Of a stretch of 64,000 nucleotides of DNA, positions 32,749 through 45,900 are shown piece after piece. Position numbers and translations under genes: made by a program. Where the stretch lies: assembly GCA_030704615.1 (NCBI GenBank), contig CM060733.1, forward strand, positions 32,180,001-32,244,000, written 5' to 3'. The stretch is from Takakia lepidozioides (Eukaryota; Streptophyta; Takakiopsida; Takakiales; Takakiaceae). Each line of letters opens with the position of its first letter. Positions within the stretch are counted from its first letter, which is position 1. Below the pieces are notes generated by a model. It worked only from the letters and a program-made list of their open reading frames with translations, was not told the DNA's origin and did no database searches.

Positions 32749-35626
32749 AACATGACATGGGAAGGCTATTTCTGCCATGGAGTGCAACAGTCAGTGCTTT
32801 ACTTTCTGTGAGCTGCCCATGGTGATGCACACCATTCATGCAAAACTTAGGCCCTCGGTAGGTATCTGTCTTTGAAGAACTCTGGGGACAAGTCTCCTTG
32901 CAAATTCCAGCTGCGAGAGCTCATAATCTGTACTCATAATCTGCAAATGTCTCCATCTGCGATGACACTTTGATAGGATTGAAATAGTGCTTGTCACCAG
33001 GACCTGCAATGCTGGTGACTTGGCCATGAGAGATTGCCGGTTGCACCATAACGCTGCAATCCTTAGTCAATTTCTGGACCTCTTTCACTGGGAACAGGGT
33101 ACAGCCACATACCTGTATGTGGTGATGCTATGGCATTGTGGCACCCTATTCCTGCTCTAAACTAGTCTCCGACCTTCAGTCGACGCTAGAATTACAGTTT
33201 TAGCATAACATGATGAATTGTAGGGCTTCGCCAGAATTTATGATTTACTGTTTTAGCATAACATGATGAATTGAAAGGCTTGCATTCTGTGTGACTTCAA
33301 TGCTTTGACCGAGAGAGGAAAAAATGCTTCCTCACAGCCATAAAAAGAAAGCAAAACTCATCCTCAAACAATCAGTTTTTTTTATAAAAATAATAATAAA
33401 AGAAATTGATTTTTAGTTTCAGTTTTTTTTAAATAAAAGGGACGGATCTGATAGATGAAAGGGTGGATAAAAAAGGGTGGAAAAAATAACCACAGTGGGG
33501 AGACTTCCCGTGACGTTCTTATGGTCTAATCGATGATGTAATTGCAACATTTCCCATGTATTGAAGACAATGTAAAGCAGACATTTCAAATTTTCCGGGT
33601 GCAAGGTTGACATTATCTTTTTGTCCATTGCGAAATTGATAATGAATTAAGATCTTCATCATCTTTTGAGATGATAAATTAATTTTGATTAAAAAACAAT
33701 TTCATTGCAGTCATATATATTGTATATGGGTTGGTGCACGTTTTGGGGGCTCAAACTTCTGTTCAGAATGTGCTAGACCAAACAATATTTTCCTCACTCA
33801 AGGTCTACAATCCCAATTGTCAAAATCAATGTGTTTTCACTACCTTCAAATCCATTGGCAGTAATTCTGAGCATTTGGAAATATAGTAACCCAAACTCCC
33901 CCCAGTATGCACCTAGTATGTATACTTCCTCTATTCCACATCTACCCAATTGTATACTTTTGAACTTAAAATTCCATAAGTTTCCACCAAACTATGTACA
34001 ATTGGTAAATGTTACTCGATCGTTAATGATCAATACCATTGTACAAGTGGTCGTGGGTGCAAATTATACACAAGGTGTGTATGTTGCATATCACCTATGT
34101 CACAAGTCACAACCCAAATAATAGGAGAAAGGTGAGTCAGCCAATGACTTAATGTCTTGGACATGCTCAAATTCTTGGAAGAGAGGGCACTTGCCGTTAG
34201 CCAAAGAAAAGTCATTAGAAAGTAACCGAAAACACTTGTATTTTGGGGGTGGAATAGTACTACAACATAGGTTTGCTAAAATTAAAATACATCTTCCTCC
34301 TCTGTAGCCAGTTAAAAAAAATGCACTTAATAGTCTTATACTGGGGGATTCTCCCACAGCTCATGGAAGAGTGCATTCAACTCCCACCCTATGTCTATTG
34401 CAAACCTCCTATAATTGTCCTATGCTGAAAAAATGTGGAAAGTCATCTGTGTTGGCAATGCAACATAAGTGACAGTATATCTAATGAAGGAGAGTCATAC
34501 CTTATGAGAAAGTAAAGGGAAAGAAAAAAAAAAAAGGAAAAAAAAAAAAGGGTTTGGATGTCAGGGTCTGGCATGGAGAGGAGCACTAACCATGCACAGC
34601 CAACTTCAGAAACCAAAGAGTGCAAAAATCAACAGCAACCTATCCACAGCATCCTACCTCCACCTAGCCAGGATTTGGCAATTTACTAGCAGCAATCTGA
34701 AATGGAGTAAGCAAAATCATTTTCATGGTGAACACTACGCTGTCACAATTAAAATACTTGCTTGCACCCTGCTTATCAGTCAACCAAAATCACAAATTCA
34801 CCTCTATTATTTTTGCAGCACTTTTGTGACAGATCTACACATCCTAAGAGACAACAATCATAGAAGATTTCACTTGCTTCTTTTTCTGGAAGTGTAGCCT
34901 TACTATCATTTTCTGTAGAAGATACACATCCAAAGAAACAGCAATGACACACTGGTTCCATGCACTTTTTTTCCCAGCACTCTAACCACACTATCTTTCT
35001 CTGTAGATACATTCTCCATCAATGCGAATGTACTTTCAAACACGTGGTGCCTGACTAATATCAGGAACATGCCAGAGTGTGCAAAGGATATGAAAGTAAC
35101 ATAAATGCACAAATGTTTCTGCTTATAAAAAGAACACATACTTGCCATCTCGATCATTTACAGGTTCACCTATCCAAAATAACCTATGCTCCAACTCACT
35201 ATTGACAATTTCCACAACCAGCTTCACGTGATCCAGACTCCGTCCACAGCTACTGAGTGCAAAGACGTCTAAGCCACAGTCTAAACCAATGACGAACAAA
35301 CCAACCAAAAGAGTCAAAGCCATACAGAAGTTACAGGTCTTAGGAAAAAAGGGAGCTGAAAATGTGAAAGCAATATCAACTATTTCATTGTGATGACTGA
35401 ACACTTCACGAACATTCAAATGTACACATGCAACTTCAGGTTGCAAATCTACCAATATCCACCCATACTCTCTCCGAAGGCTACTTGTTAGAATTTCATA
35501 CTAATGAAACATACATCTCTCAATGCTACAACTTTCTACACAATGATACAAAGTGGTGAAAACAACTGCACAAGTGCAACAGCTGCCAGGAAAACTTCAC
35601 TTTAAAACTCTGTAGCCAATCTGCAT
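32749..35626. other. No gene seen; AT-rich intergenic sequence with short repeats
   Basis: A 24-bp direct repeat (TTTTAGCATAACATGATGAA core) occurs at 33197-33220 and 33250-33273. A purine-rich A/G tract lies at 34505-34552. Several 60-110-codon frames on the minus strand between 34776 and 35455 carry no recognisable domain. The final few hundred bases are the probable 3' flank of the REF/SRPP gene. Confidence 0.45.
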
Positions 35627-37081
35627 TTATTGCGCACCAACAGTCTCCAGAGCTGGAGAAGGTCTCGATGCCTGCTCTATTTTCTCAACTGGCACCAAAG
35701 GAATGTAGCCAGCCAGGGGAAAATGTTTATCCTTCAATACAGTTGCGATATGATTGAATTGTTGAGCACCATAAACTGCGGCAGGGGTGGCGAAGTTCAC
35801 AGCCTGGGGAACATATGGAACAGTGAGAAACTTCTGCCAGATATTGTAGGACACTTTCTCAGCTACAGGCTCATACTTCTGGTAGTAATTGACTGCGGTC
35901 CCGTAAACTCCTTGCTTCTGCACATCTGCGACCCACGACCTAGCAGCATCCGGAGCCTGTATCACCACATCATACGCCTGGCAGGACTTCTCTTTCACGA
36001 ACTGAGGAACGACACTTTCAACCAGGTTGATAGTGCTAGTGATGGTGTGATCCACCTGCCAACCAAACGAGGAGACAACGGGTCAAGAACTTCCGCCCAA
36101 CCACATGTTAAAGAAGCAACCAACTGCTTGTGCTAGCCCGCCGTTCGATCCACGTTTGGCTTGTTGTCTCGCCTAAACGACTGAAACTTGACTCCCGCTA
36201 AAGAGCAAATGAAACTCATGACCTATCAGCACCAGTAAAATGGAGTCAGCATTTAGACTTTAGAAAGCATACAAAACTGGTTAGCAGCCGCATCTACAAG
36301 AAACCGTTGATAATCCCTACAACATTCAGCACACAGCTTACCGTGCTGTCGACGTACTGCAGAATTTCAAGAGGCTTCCCCTCAATTTTTTGATACACCG
36401 GTCCCACAACCGTCCTCACGGTGCCTTCAACATTATCAACGCTCGGCTTCAGAGGCCCTGAGCTATCTTTGGCATACGAATAAAGTGTCGCAAGGTATGC
36501 CGTTGCCTGAAGAACAGCTGCATGAAAGAAGCCGAAATACTTGAGATGAGGCGTCTGTGTCTCCTGTCAGATTTCATAAGGATGCCCGATCAGAAAAAAG
36601 ACCACAATTGTAACAATGTCACAACCGATTCAAGAAATCACAACAATAATGGAGAAATAAAGGATACGAACACCACAAATCGAACTTGGGGAAGAACGGG
36701 GAACTAAAATAATCAAACAAACCCTTATCCAGATGCCACTCTAACTCGACACCGAGCCTCTACGTGGATCAGAAAATACAATCGACTACAAAATCAAACT
36801 GCCAACAATAGGCACTAACGTGAAGCATCCAATTCCCCTTAACGATGTCACGATGTTGAGTGAAGAAAATCCTCTCCCAGCTAACCAGCGAGTTTAAGTC
36901 CCATGGAACGTCAACTAATCTACGCGAAGGAGAGTACATAACAAGCAACGACTTCAAAAATCCCGCACGAACCACACCGAACAGCCAAACAAGACGAATG
37001 CTCTCGAATCCAAAGCGGGAGACAGACTAACAGAAGCCATGGCGATCTATCACAAACCTGCGCGCTGGTAGACTCCGCCAT
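35627..37081 (-). CDS. SRPP: REF/SRPP family protein (small rubber particle / lipid-droplet-associated protein)
   Basis: There are three exons, read downward: 37081-37058, 36554-36342 and 36055-35627. All are phase 0 with GT-AG borders, giving 221 aa. The first exon encodes only MAESTSAQ. The REF domain then fills residues 9 to about 195: PHLKYFGFFHAAVLQATAYL, YSYAKDSSGPLKPSVDNVEG, TVVGPVYQKIEGKPLEILQY, then VDHTITSTINLVESVVPQFV and Ala/Pro-rich amphipathic segments. The C-terminal 25 residues (after AGYIPLVPVEKIE) are divergent, as is usual. Members coat lipid droplets and rubber particles, stabilise them, and help in drought and other stress responses. The gene is transcribed away from the nitrobindin-like gene, and the shared upstream region carries G-boxes. 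Length and exon layout are normal and no lesion is seen. Confidence 0.95.
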
Positions 37082-37644
37082 GATGCTTTCGACAATGTAA
37101 TAACAAAACCTTTGAAATATTTAGAACCACGCTCAGCAGGCGCGATCTGACAGTAGGAAAAGAGAATAAGGAGTGGCTCGTAAGTGTCAACCTGAATCTC
37201 GACTATGCGTATATGAGGGTTTACAGCCTGGGAGGAGATCACGAGGACAAGAACAACCGAGGCCACGCGGGACAAACGAACGGTGCTCCGCCTCCGCGCT
37301 CCGCCTTCGGTTGCCGGGAAGACGCTTCCACGCGCTTCCGAGGCTACCTCCGACCCTCCTACGAAGCTTCCCCGATCCTCCAAACCGACCGCTGTGGATT
37401 GTATAAGATTCCTATTTAATTCTTATTTTCCTACTTAATTATTAAATAAAATAAAATAATGATCAATAATTTACTATCCGTTGAGGGGTCCCTCACTGGA
37501 GTGGCCCTTCAAGTAGCAGGGGAAAAAACTTTGATCTATTTGAGGCTCCGTATGACCACGTTATTTGAAACTCGGCTGAACATTCTAGAATTTTCCTCTC
37601 ACGCACAATGTCGAGCCTGAGACCGAGCCGGAGAAAGATCCCAG

Positions 37645-37670
37645 GCCACGTGTCAATGGGGACACGTGGG
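37645..37670. promoter_or_regulatory. Palindromic pair of G-box/ABRE sites
   Basis: CCACGTGTC (37646-37654) and its exact reverse complement GACACGTGG (37661-37669) are separated by six bases. Each contains CACGTG in the ABRE context ACACGTGG, the kind of site bound by bZIP factors of the ABF/ABI5 group. It lies about 565 bp upstream of the REF/SRPP start and 500 bp upstream of the nitrobindin-like start. ABA or drought control is an inference. Confidence 0.6.
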
Positions 37671-37875
37671 CAGAAATCATAGTTGCTGGATGGCAAGTGG
37701 CTCGACAGTAAAGGGCCCACCCGAGTTCGAATTCGGTGAGCGGGTGTGATAATATCCATTTATTGGAAGTGTGAAAGGGATGTGGAAATATTTGCCAGCC
37801 AGAAGATCCGTAGTCACACACGTCGCATAAAAGTCCCTCAGAAGGAGGACAGTACTTTTCCACGCGTCGATCACG

Positions 37876-37935
37876 CAGACGTGGGACCAGGCAGCTACTG
37901 TGTGTTCAACTAGTGCGTGACACGTGACGTGACAC
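37876..37935. promoter_or_regulatory. Additional ACGT elements
   Basis: GACGTGGG at about 37879 and TGACACGTGACGTGACAC at 37918-37935 hold a third CACGTG plus a TGACGTGA motif. Together with the pair at 37645-37670 they give four or five ACGT cores in 290 bp of the divergent intergenic region. Confidence 0.5.
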
Positions 37936-38171
37936 CTGCATGCAGGAAGATGCCGGGAATCTCAGCCGTTTTGGATTAAAAGTTAGAAAACAATTAAATA
38001 AAGAAAAACAGATAGAAAGGCTATTGTTATCCACTACCTAGTTGCAACCACCGCAGTGTTTGTTTTGACTGGATGAACGGTTTGGTAATGACGGATGAAT
38101 TGATGTCCTCGTCAGCAAGATGAGGGGGCAAAGACGTGGCCCCTGCTTGAGCGACAGCGAGTGTGAGAGCG

Positions 38172-41100
38172 ATGGAGGGAGGACCTTCGGTGCATCCTGT
38201 GCTGGAACCTCTCCAGTTTCTTCTTGGCACTTGGCGGGGAGAAGGGGAAGGTGGGTTTCCGACCATCCAGTCATTCAAGTATGGGGAAGAGATTAAACTG
38301 TGGCATTCTGGAAAGGTAGGACCCCCCGACCTTCCCCCGACCTTCCTTCCTTCAGCTGAAATTGCCGTTCTTCGTATCCTCATGTAGTTTTCGAACTGCA
38401 CTGAGTGATGCGTGTGCGGAGATCCTTCTTGTCGACCCTTTTTTCTAATGAGAAATATATCTCCAGGAACCCACTGTTAGAGAAGATTTATGCTTTAGAC
38501 GTTGTACCCTTCTGTGGGATGTTGTTGGCCGTCCATACGCGTGCATGCGTCTTACGCATAGTAGGGGTTTATATTTGGAGCAAGGTAGCGCCTTTGGCTG
38601 TTGGCAGCAAAGAATATCGGATTTGCAATTGTATGAGAAACGCAGGGGAAAGTGGGAGAAGTGAATATGAGGTCAATAAAGGCATACAGTATGCATTATT
38701 TTTCAGTGTTCTCTTGGTTGAGTAGAACCGGTAAGTGTGATGTGTTCATGCTTCCACAGCCTTTGAATTGCAGTATTGCAAGGGGAGATCTCTGGCGCAA
38801 CTGATTGCAGCAATGCCAACGTGCTCTTTCCTAATATTAAGCCGATGTAAAGTTCTCCCCATATATCCATTTTGCCAAATTTGATGATTACGACCCAGCT
38901 AGATTGTTTCCAATCTTGCGAATGGGAAACTATTGGATGTGGGATTGTCTCCCGTTGTGGAGAAGTCATATTCCATGGGGTCATTGGTTGCAAGGCTATG
39001 ATATCTTCGTGATGGTAATCCATTGCACTTCTGAGTAGATTGTCTTCCTCCCTTCCCTGCTCAGTTCGTTACGGAGTGACCTGCCACTTTCCCACTAAGT
39101 AAGAAGATGTGTCTGCTACACTGGATTAGGTGGATTATCTTCTCAACTTTGGTCTGGTAATAGCCAGTCTTAACTTAACTGAGGCGGTCCACAGGGTTCA
39201 TGTTCTTGCTGGATGGTTTTGTCAGAAAGCAATGGACTTCAAGTCAAAAGTTGAGGTTTGCCACAAAATTTGATGTTAGTGAGTCTGGCACTGGCAAATT
39301 TTCTGGCCTCATCTATTAGCCTGGTATTGCTCCCTTCATACTTGGAATCAGGTGCTAGGAAACCTACGCATTGTACCAAACCGTCTAACCTCATTCTGGA
39401 ATGTGCATGGCCGATCTTACAGTTCCGGTTTCAGTTGTGAGTAATCAAAGGGTTATGAACTGCATCCTTTCCTCACATTTGTAGGATTATACCTGTCCAC
39501 ATTGAACGTAATGATGCATTCTGTTTAAAGACTCCTATGGCCACATGAGACTAACATAATGGTTCCTTAACTGTAATATTGTTCCCTTATTCATCATCTA
39601 GATTTCCAGGCTTGTAGCATGTGCAATGGATTCTTTGTGACCAATGAAAATCATGGACTTGTCCTAGCTCTTACATAGCCAACAACATCCTTTGCAAGAC
39701 TGGGCTTGAGGCTGCAGATATAGATGTGACAGTGCAGAACCAATACCACCACCAACATTCAGAGGAGTCAGTAAGTCTTGAGGGTATGATTTTGGTATCC
39801 AAAGTGTAAACACTGGAAAATGAATTTGTACGTTCACATCAGTTTGCAGATGACACACACGGCCCAAAACCTTGAAGCTTCTTAGGGGATGGTAACATCT
39901 AGATTGAAAGATGTCAGTTGGGAAGGTGGACCATGAGGTGACGCAAAGAGTAAGACCTGCTCTGGTGATATATCCAAAACCCAAAAATAATCCCGATTCC
40001 CATCAAATCTAAATATTTGGTGCATGGTTGGCTGCAGCCAGTCATGGCATACACACAGAAGACATGGAAGGCTGCATCAGGGGAGCCAATGCACGCGGAG
40101 AGTGGTTACTGGCGGCCAAAGCCTGATGGGTCCGTAGAAGTCGTCATTGCTCAGAGTACTGGTTTGGCAGAAGTCCAGGTCTGCATTCTAAAACCAATAT
40201 TCCGAATTGCAAGCTGGACAATATATGAAAACAGGGTCTTCAAAGAGACTTGTCATCTGATGTCTCTATGCAAAATTACTGATTTAAGTGATTTAAGACT
40301 TGAGTTATGAGTTTATTACAAGGGCTGTGGTCAAGTCATCTCTTTTATAGCCAGTTGCCAAAGCAGGGTTCAACAGGTAGATTGTTCAAGAGTAAGGGGG
40401 CAGAATCTTAATGGAATTTTGTTACTTGTTCGATCTGGATGCCTACAGTACAGTGGACTCTCAGAGCAGTTAGATTAAGAGACAGAAGGCACTGAAGATA
40501 CTTTGACTGCTCTTAGAACCTATCACGTGTTGTGTGCACAGAAAGGGACTTTTGATGCGGCGAAGAAGACTGTGCAGCTTGAAAGCTCTCTTGTGGGAAA
40601 TGCCTCTAAGGTTGGCTTCTCAGCATATGTTGTTAAATTCCCATTATTTTCTGTGCTCTTCACACCCTGAGTGCACTCTCTGCGTATATTGGATTGCTTG
40701 AATCTGCTTACGGAATTTTCAACTCGGGATACTAGATAGAGGAGGAACATGTACCAAACAAGTTGGTGCAGATGTGGAAGTTGTGCATGCATGTGAGGGT
40801 CATGTACTCAGTGAAACTTCTAATGCTACATGATGTGTACCCTAAGTGCCCGTGGGATGTTAATCCTCCTAGCACCAGTTGTGGATTTCCCCCCCTTAGG
40901 GTATGGAAACTTGAGCCAGGATTCCCACAGCACTGGCACAGGCCCCATGCTTCTCTGATCAAGAGTTGATGTGAGGGTTGATATAGACATGGTCCCACAA
41001 GACTCAATTTGATACCAGCACTATGGTTCAAGGCCCCCAGCTTATATGGATGTGGCTGTAATATCACTGTTCATGATAAAGATTGTACTCATAAGACGTT

Positions 41101-42909
41101 GTTTGCCGTAGCCTTGTAGCCATTGACCCCGCGCCCAATTTGAGCGGGAACAAAAGGGACAGAACCTACCTCTGTCAGGGGCTGACGTTGGTAGCAAGAC
41201 TTACCTCCATATATAGAATTAATCCGGGTTTTCCAGATATCCTCTAGAAATCCCTTCACACAAGCATCAATCTGCTGTGTGTGATTTGCCCAAAAACTAG
41301 GCCTCAGGAGGGCCTGGGCTTTTGGCTCAGCCTCGAGACTTTCAAAGTTGGTAAACAGGGGTACAGGCACAATACCCTTAAATTGAAGAGAGCGTCTCTT
41401 TGGTGAGAGAACCCCGGACAGTGTATCAGAAAATGAATACTGTCTTCAGATTGCCCACACAACGGGCAATTGCACTCTCCCTTTCCTCTCTGCTTCTGTT
41501 TGCTGTTCAAAGGTAGGCTTCCTGCCCTGAGTTTAAATTTCAGTCTAGTGCCGAGAGTGGGTAGACCCTTGAGGTCATCCAAGATGTCCTCTCCCATGTC
41601 GCAGACTGGAAACAAGTTCAGGGAAGTTTTCTGCCTAACTTCATTTCATCAGACAATCTCATGGCAACAGACATGGCTGAGGACACTACAGCCTCTAAGT
41701 CAGATTTATCCAGCAGGGTCAAGACTTGCGGATCCAGGTCCGGGTCCTTGAGGATCTCTTCTACTCTCTTCTGCCAGGACTTAGCCTGTTTGACAGGGCG
41801 GTCCTGTTTCCAAGATATAGAGTCGATTAACTTAGGATATCTGGTGTTGGGCATATGTTGCAGCTGACCCCACCATCTGACCTTGAATTCATCTCGTCGG
41901 GAGCTTAAGGACGGAATGCCAAACTCACCCCGAACAGCCACATTGGCTGTTTTGGAGCATGCTGACATACACTCCTTAAGCACCCCCACTTGAATGGATT
42001 CTAGAGACTTAGCCTGGTTGGAGTTATCAACCCATATAGCAGATCCGTACTCCAAGGCAGGTCTAATAACGCGACAAAGCATGGTTTTCTTAACCTCAGA
42101 GTTGACCCCTCTGCAGTGGAAAAATTTAGTGAGCCCCAGAGCTTTGCCCTTGCCAGTTTGAACAACTTTCCGGATATGTGCATCCCAATTACAATTGGAG
42201 GAGAACTCAACGCCCAGGTAAGTGTAGGAAGGGAGGACCGGGATCTCTTGGCTACCCCACTGCCACTTAAGATCACTTCCTCCCTCTCCTCTGTCGTTGA
42301 ATGCTACCATGATAAAGAGAGAGAGACAAGGTGACTCTGCTTAATGGCAGGTGTTTGCATGTGGTACTAGACCTCACTAAGCCAGTTGTGGGGGATTTTG
42401 CCGACCAAGGCAGTGAGAGGTGATCGTTATTGTCATCCACTTAGACCTTAGGCTTTGGGACCCATAGAGTACATGACTCTTTGCAGTTTGGTGACAACCT
42501 GAGTACAGAAATGTCATGGCGTGCTAGCAGCCAGTAATGGTCCTATTTCTGACACAAAGGTCACCACCGACACCCTGTCATCAGAGGCAGGTGGAGGTTT
42601 TCAATGAAGTGCTGCATTAGTATTTACCTAGAAATGTGCCGTAGCCCAGTGATGGGATGTTCAAAATCAAACAGTACCCAATAGTGCCCAGGCTGCCAGT
42701 CAAATTTGAAAAACCTGCTAGGGATATTGTCTGTCTTTGGTTACAGGTTTTGAGTTTCTAACCAAGTGGTACATTGGGTGCAGGTCAAAGGCATTACACG
42801 AGCTTTTGAAGTGGAGGGAGATGAGTTAAGGTACACTGTGAATATGGCAACACATTCACATGAGCTGCATCCCCATCTTCTTGCTACTCTGAAGAAGGTC
42901 ACTGCATAG
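38172..42909 (+). CDS. Nitrobindin-like heme-binding protein (THAP4 C-terminal domain family)
   Basis: There are four exons: 38172-38315, 40038-40178, 40542-40610 and 42784-42909. All are phase 0 with GT-AG borders, giving 159 aa, the usual size of plant nitrobindins. The family signature LLGTWRGEGEG is at residues 17-27, followed by FKYGEEIKLWHSGK. Then come YTQKTWKAASGEPMHAESGY and WRPKPDGSVEVVIAQSTGLA, GTFDAAKKTVQLESS, and the C-terminal FEVEGDELRYTVNMAT and HPHLLATLKKV. His149 of HLLATL sits where characterised nitrobindins place the proximal heme ligand. The fold is a ten-stranded beta-barrel with an exposed ferric heme that reacts with NO and isomerises peroxynitrite. Intron 1 is 1.7 kb and intron 3 is 2.2 kb; the latter holds LINE-A copy a5 in antisense. 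The coding exons are clean. Confidence 0.93.
41082..42307 (-). mobile_element. LINE-A copy a5, 3' half with 10-bp target-site duplication
   Basis: CATGATAAAG occurs exactly at 41072-41081 and again at 42308-42317, bracketing the insert. Read downward, it starts in RT after the catalytic motif (FNDRGEGG, YTYLGVEF), continues GLTKFFHCRGVNSEVKK, RVIRPALEYGSAIWVDNSN and RDEFKVRWWGQLQHM, and ends with the intact zinc knuckle CNCPLCGQSEDSIHF and HCPGFSHQRD and the tail PLTEVGSVPFVPAQIG. Two frameshifts (about 41616 and 41380) interrupt it. The 3' end is GAGTACAATC with no poly(A). The 5' side abuts an AG run (42316-42326). It is the clearest LINE-A insertion boundary in the window. Confidence 0.93.
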
Positions 42910-45900
42910 CGAATGTTATCTCATCCGACTTCCATTGGTTCTCTGGTAATGTGATAGCAGTGATCACTCAATTCACTTGAATCTCTACTCCTTGTAACTT
43001 GACAAAATAAAAGCATTTGTTTTGCAACACTGCGGCGCCACATTGATGTCCCCTTTCCAGTAGCAAGTGTGTCCTGTTGTTTCTTTTGGTTTCTTGATAG
43101 CAATTTTCGCAAGTTGGGAACTCAATTAGAATCTCATAGCAATTTGTGATGGCTAGATCTTTTAAGGTGGACCAGGGACAACATAGCAAGGCTAGCTTGT
43201 TCAAAGGTTCAGCAGGCACATGGTAGATTTTTGCTTATATAGGATTCAGCTAGTAGTACAGGTCTTACAGACAACAGGAAGTATTGCATTGAATGAATCA
43301 GATCCCTCTTGACTGAATCAGATCCCTCTTGAAGGTGGGTGTGCATCCCCACACTCACTCAAAACCTCTTTAGCTGCCACCCTACACCAGAGTTTCTTTG
43401 TCGTCAGATTTTCCCAGGAATGCCAGTGGCAAAGCCAGGAAGCGATTCCTCCTCTGTGCAAATTATGTAACCATGGAGTATAGCTTCGGCCCGTTAGAGA
43501 ATGGATAAGTTTCATGGCAACATGCCACTGGAAATATTGATGCCTGCATATGGGCAAGAGAACAGATAACAACCATGCCATTGCCAGAGGTTTTTAACTC
43601 TATTTAAGGCTTGAAACATCACTTTGTTGCTCAGAATATAACTCAATTGTGACACTGTTTGGCAGTAGTCATTTCAGAGCTTCTTCCTCCTTTTTCTAAA
43701 AGATAAATAAAGTCTCTGGTCTCTTTCAGGATCTTCTCATCCATGGCATAGTTTGGCACGATGGATCTCTATGCATCTACTAGATCCATCCAAGGTTTTT
43801 GGTAAACCAAGATGGGTTTGTGTGTTTTTCTATTGCATTAGAGTTTTGATCAGGTCGTGTATTGATGCTCAAAGCATTTGCTTACTCTTCTGCTCAGACG
43901 GTGCACTGCCCATGCTCTGGGTTTTGCTTCCCAGTGAGGTAGGTGTCCTAATTGTCTCCTTGATGTTGCACATTGTGGTTTTGATGGGGAAGGGGGATGC
44001 TTCATCACTGTGAGAAATGACATTGGCACAGAAGATCCAGCGCGCACAATAATGTACATGCCACTTCTACATTGTGCTTCTATGGTGTGGGGAGGAGCAT
44101 TTATGTCTGGCAGGAAGGTCTGGAGAGATGATGTAACTTTGCCCCCCATAGTGCTGGCCAAAGACCCCACCATCCGTTTACGCGGTGCAGAAAAGAGTAG
44201 AGGTGGGAGGGAGAGAGAAAGAAAGGAGGAAGGAGCTTTGTAATATTAGTGGTACAAGATCAAAATTATCGAAAAGAGAAAGGAATTATATGACATCCAC
44301 AATGAGCCGAAAGAGCTTATGATACAAAAACACTTAATTTGGAGAAGGTAGACTTAGAGGCCACAAGAGCTCTGGGACCTTAGAAAGGAAGAGAAGGGGG
44401 TAGAGAGGGAAATACTAGAAGCATGTTGCAAGAGCGGTGGGTGAGCTGTTAGTTAAGCAGGGGTTAATAGATATGCCGGTTCCTGTAATAACCTCTTAAA
44501 ACTTCCCCCATGCCCCCAATCATCACCCACTACTGCAAAAGAACCAAACATTTCAGTAGTTGTGAAAGGAAATACCAAACAAAGCAATGCATCGACAAAT
44601 TTCCATGGGTGACACCCATTTAAAAGCATAACACTCAAAGTCAAGTTGTTTCTCTTTCATACATATATACACAAAGATTTGTTCTGGCTCCACCAACCAG
44701 AACAATTTGCTAGTAATTTAGACCCTATGGCACACCTACTGATCTCAGTTAAGCTTCCTGACTCATGGCACTGGAACGTCTTTGTAGCCTGCCTGCTTGG
44801 GCTTATGTTTCAAGGCATCAGCCCCAGGGGTTCCCATGTGAGTCTAGCTACCGCAGACATCCAAAAGTTGAAACATGTGAACGAGCTCCCAATGAATCCA
44901 GTATAGCACAAAGACCACTAGCTATAATTTCAAATCTACCTATCCCCCGGGCCCAGAGGTGAGTTCAAAACAACTCTATTACCACATACTTGAGTCGCGA
45001 GGCCATTAAAGATAGGGTTGTTTGCATGCTTGGAGTAGCAGATGGAGGGTTTGTAGCTAGAGTGGAACAGATGGCGTGTAGCCACAAGCCCATCCCCTCC
45101 ATGTCCACACAAGACCAGAACATTGCTGTGCTCTAGCATTCCATAGACTTCAAAGTTCACACATCAGCTATTGCACCTAGACATCATTCTGTATTGAGCC
45201 ATCTGGTTAAGATCCAAGTTCCTAACAATACAAATAACTATCCACTACCAGTTCCTTTTTTATTTCCAAATGCCTCTAGCAATGCAGCCACAGTTTTGAA
45301 TTATTGAGGAAGAGGGCTAGTAGGAAGCAAAAAGATTCTCTTGTAAGAGGATCATCTTTAGCTTGACTGGTTGCGACATGTTAAGGTGGTGGCCTAAGAT
45401 GACAATAAAAGCCTTACTTGGGCAGGCTTGGGATGATCTAAGTTGGAACCCATTGACACTGTAGTGTGTTAAAACTGAAATATTTCACATGCTAAATACT
45501 TGAACAAATTAATAGTGTCCCTTGACTACATATCACAAGTGAAATGGTGTGTAAATCCTTACTGTTGAGCTTTTTTTTTAATGTGCTATAGTGCTGGGTA
45601 GAACTGTAGAACATTGTTTGTTGGCTACAACTCACTTGCATGTTGTGCACATTTCTTCACTCATTTGTTGTTGCTGCAATCTTACTTTTAGTGGATTATC
45701 TGTTCTTGAAGGCAACACATTTTATTCAACTTTGTCATTTGCATTCTGGGTATGTAATGATCTAATGTTTTTGTCTTTTTACATAAAATACGTGATGTTG
45801 CTATCGAAGGATAAGACCAGGTAATAATGCTGTGATGGATCTCTGTTAGCTCATTGCATTAGAAGGTCTATTTCATTTCAACTACTAGTATTATGTCTTA

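Larger units (their letters stand above)
37082..38171. other. Divergent intergenic region between REF/SRPP and nitrobindin-like genes
   Basis: About 1.09 kb. The part next to the REF/SRPP start (37230-37400) is GC-rich. The centre (37390-37470) is AT-rich, with AAATAAAATAAAATAATG. The right part carries the ACGT elements. Open frames here are not supported as genes. Confidence 0.5.

Noticed and set aside
34012-34090. Possible extra SINE (CAAGTGGTCGTGGGTGCAAA)
   Set aside because: It resembles the SINE region before box B, but box B is disrupted and the family body is absent.
43318-43581. Minus-strand frame considered as a reverse-transcriptase tail
   Set aside because: Trp/Cys/His content looked suggestive, but no ordered zinc-knuckle or RT motif is present.
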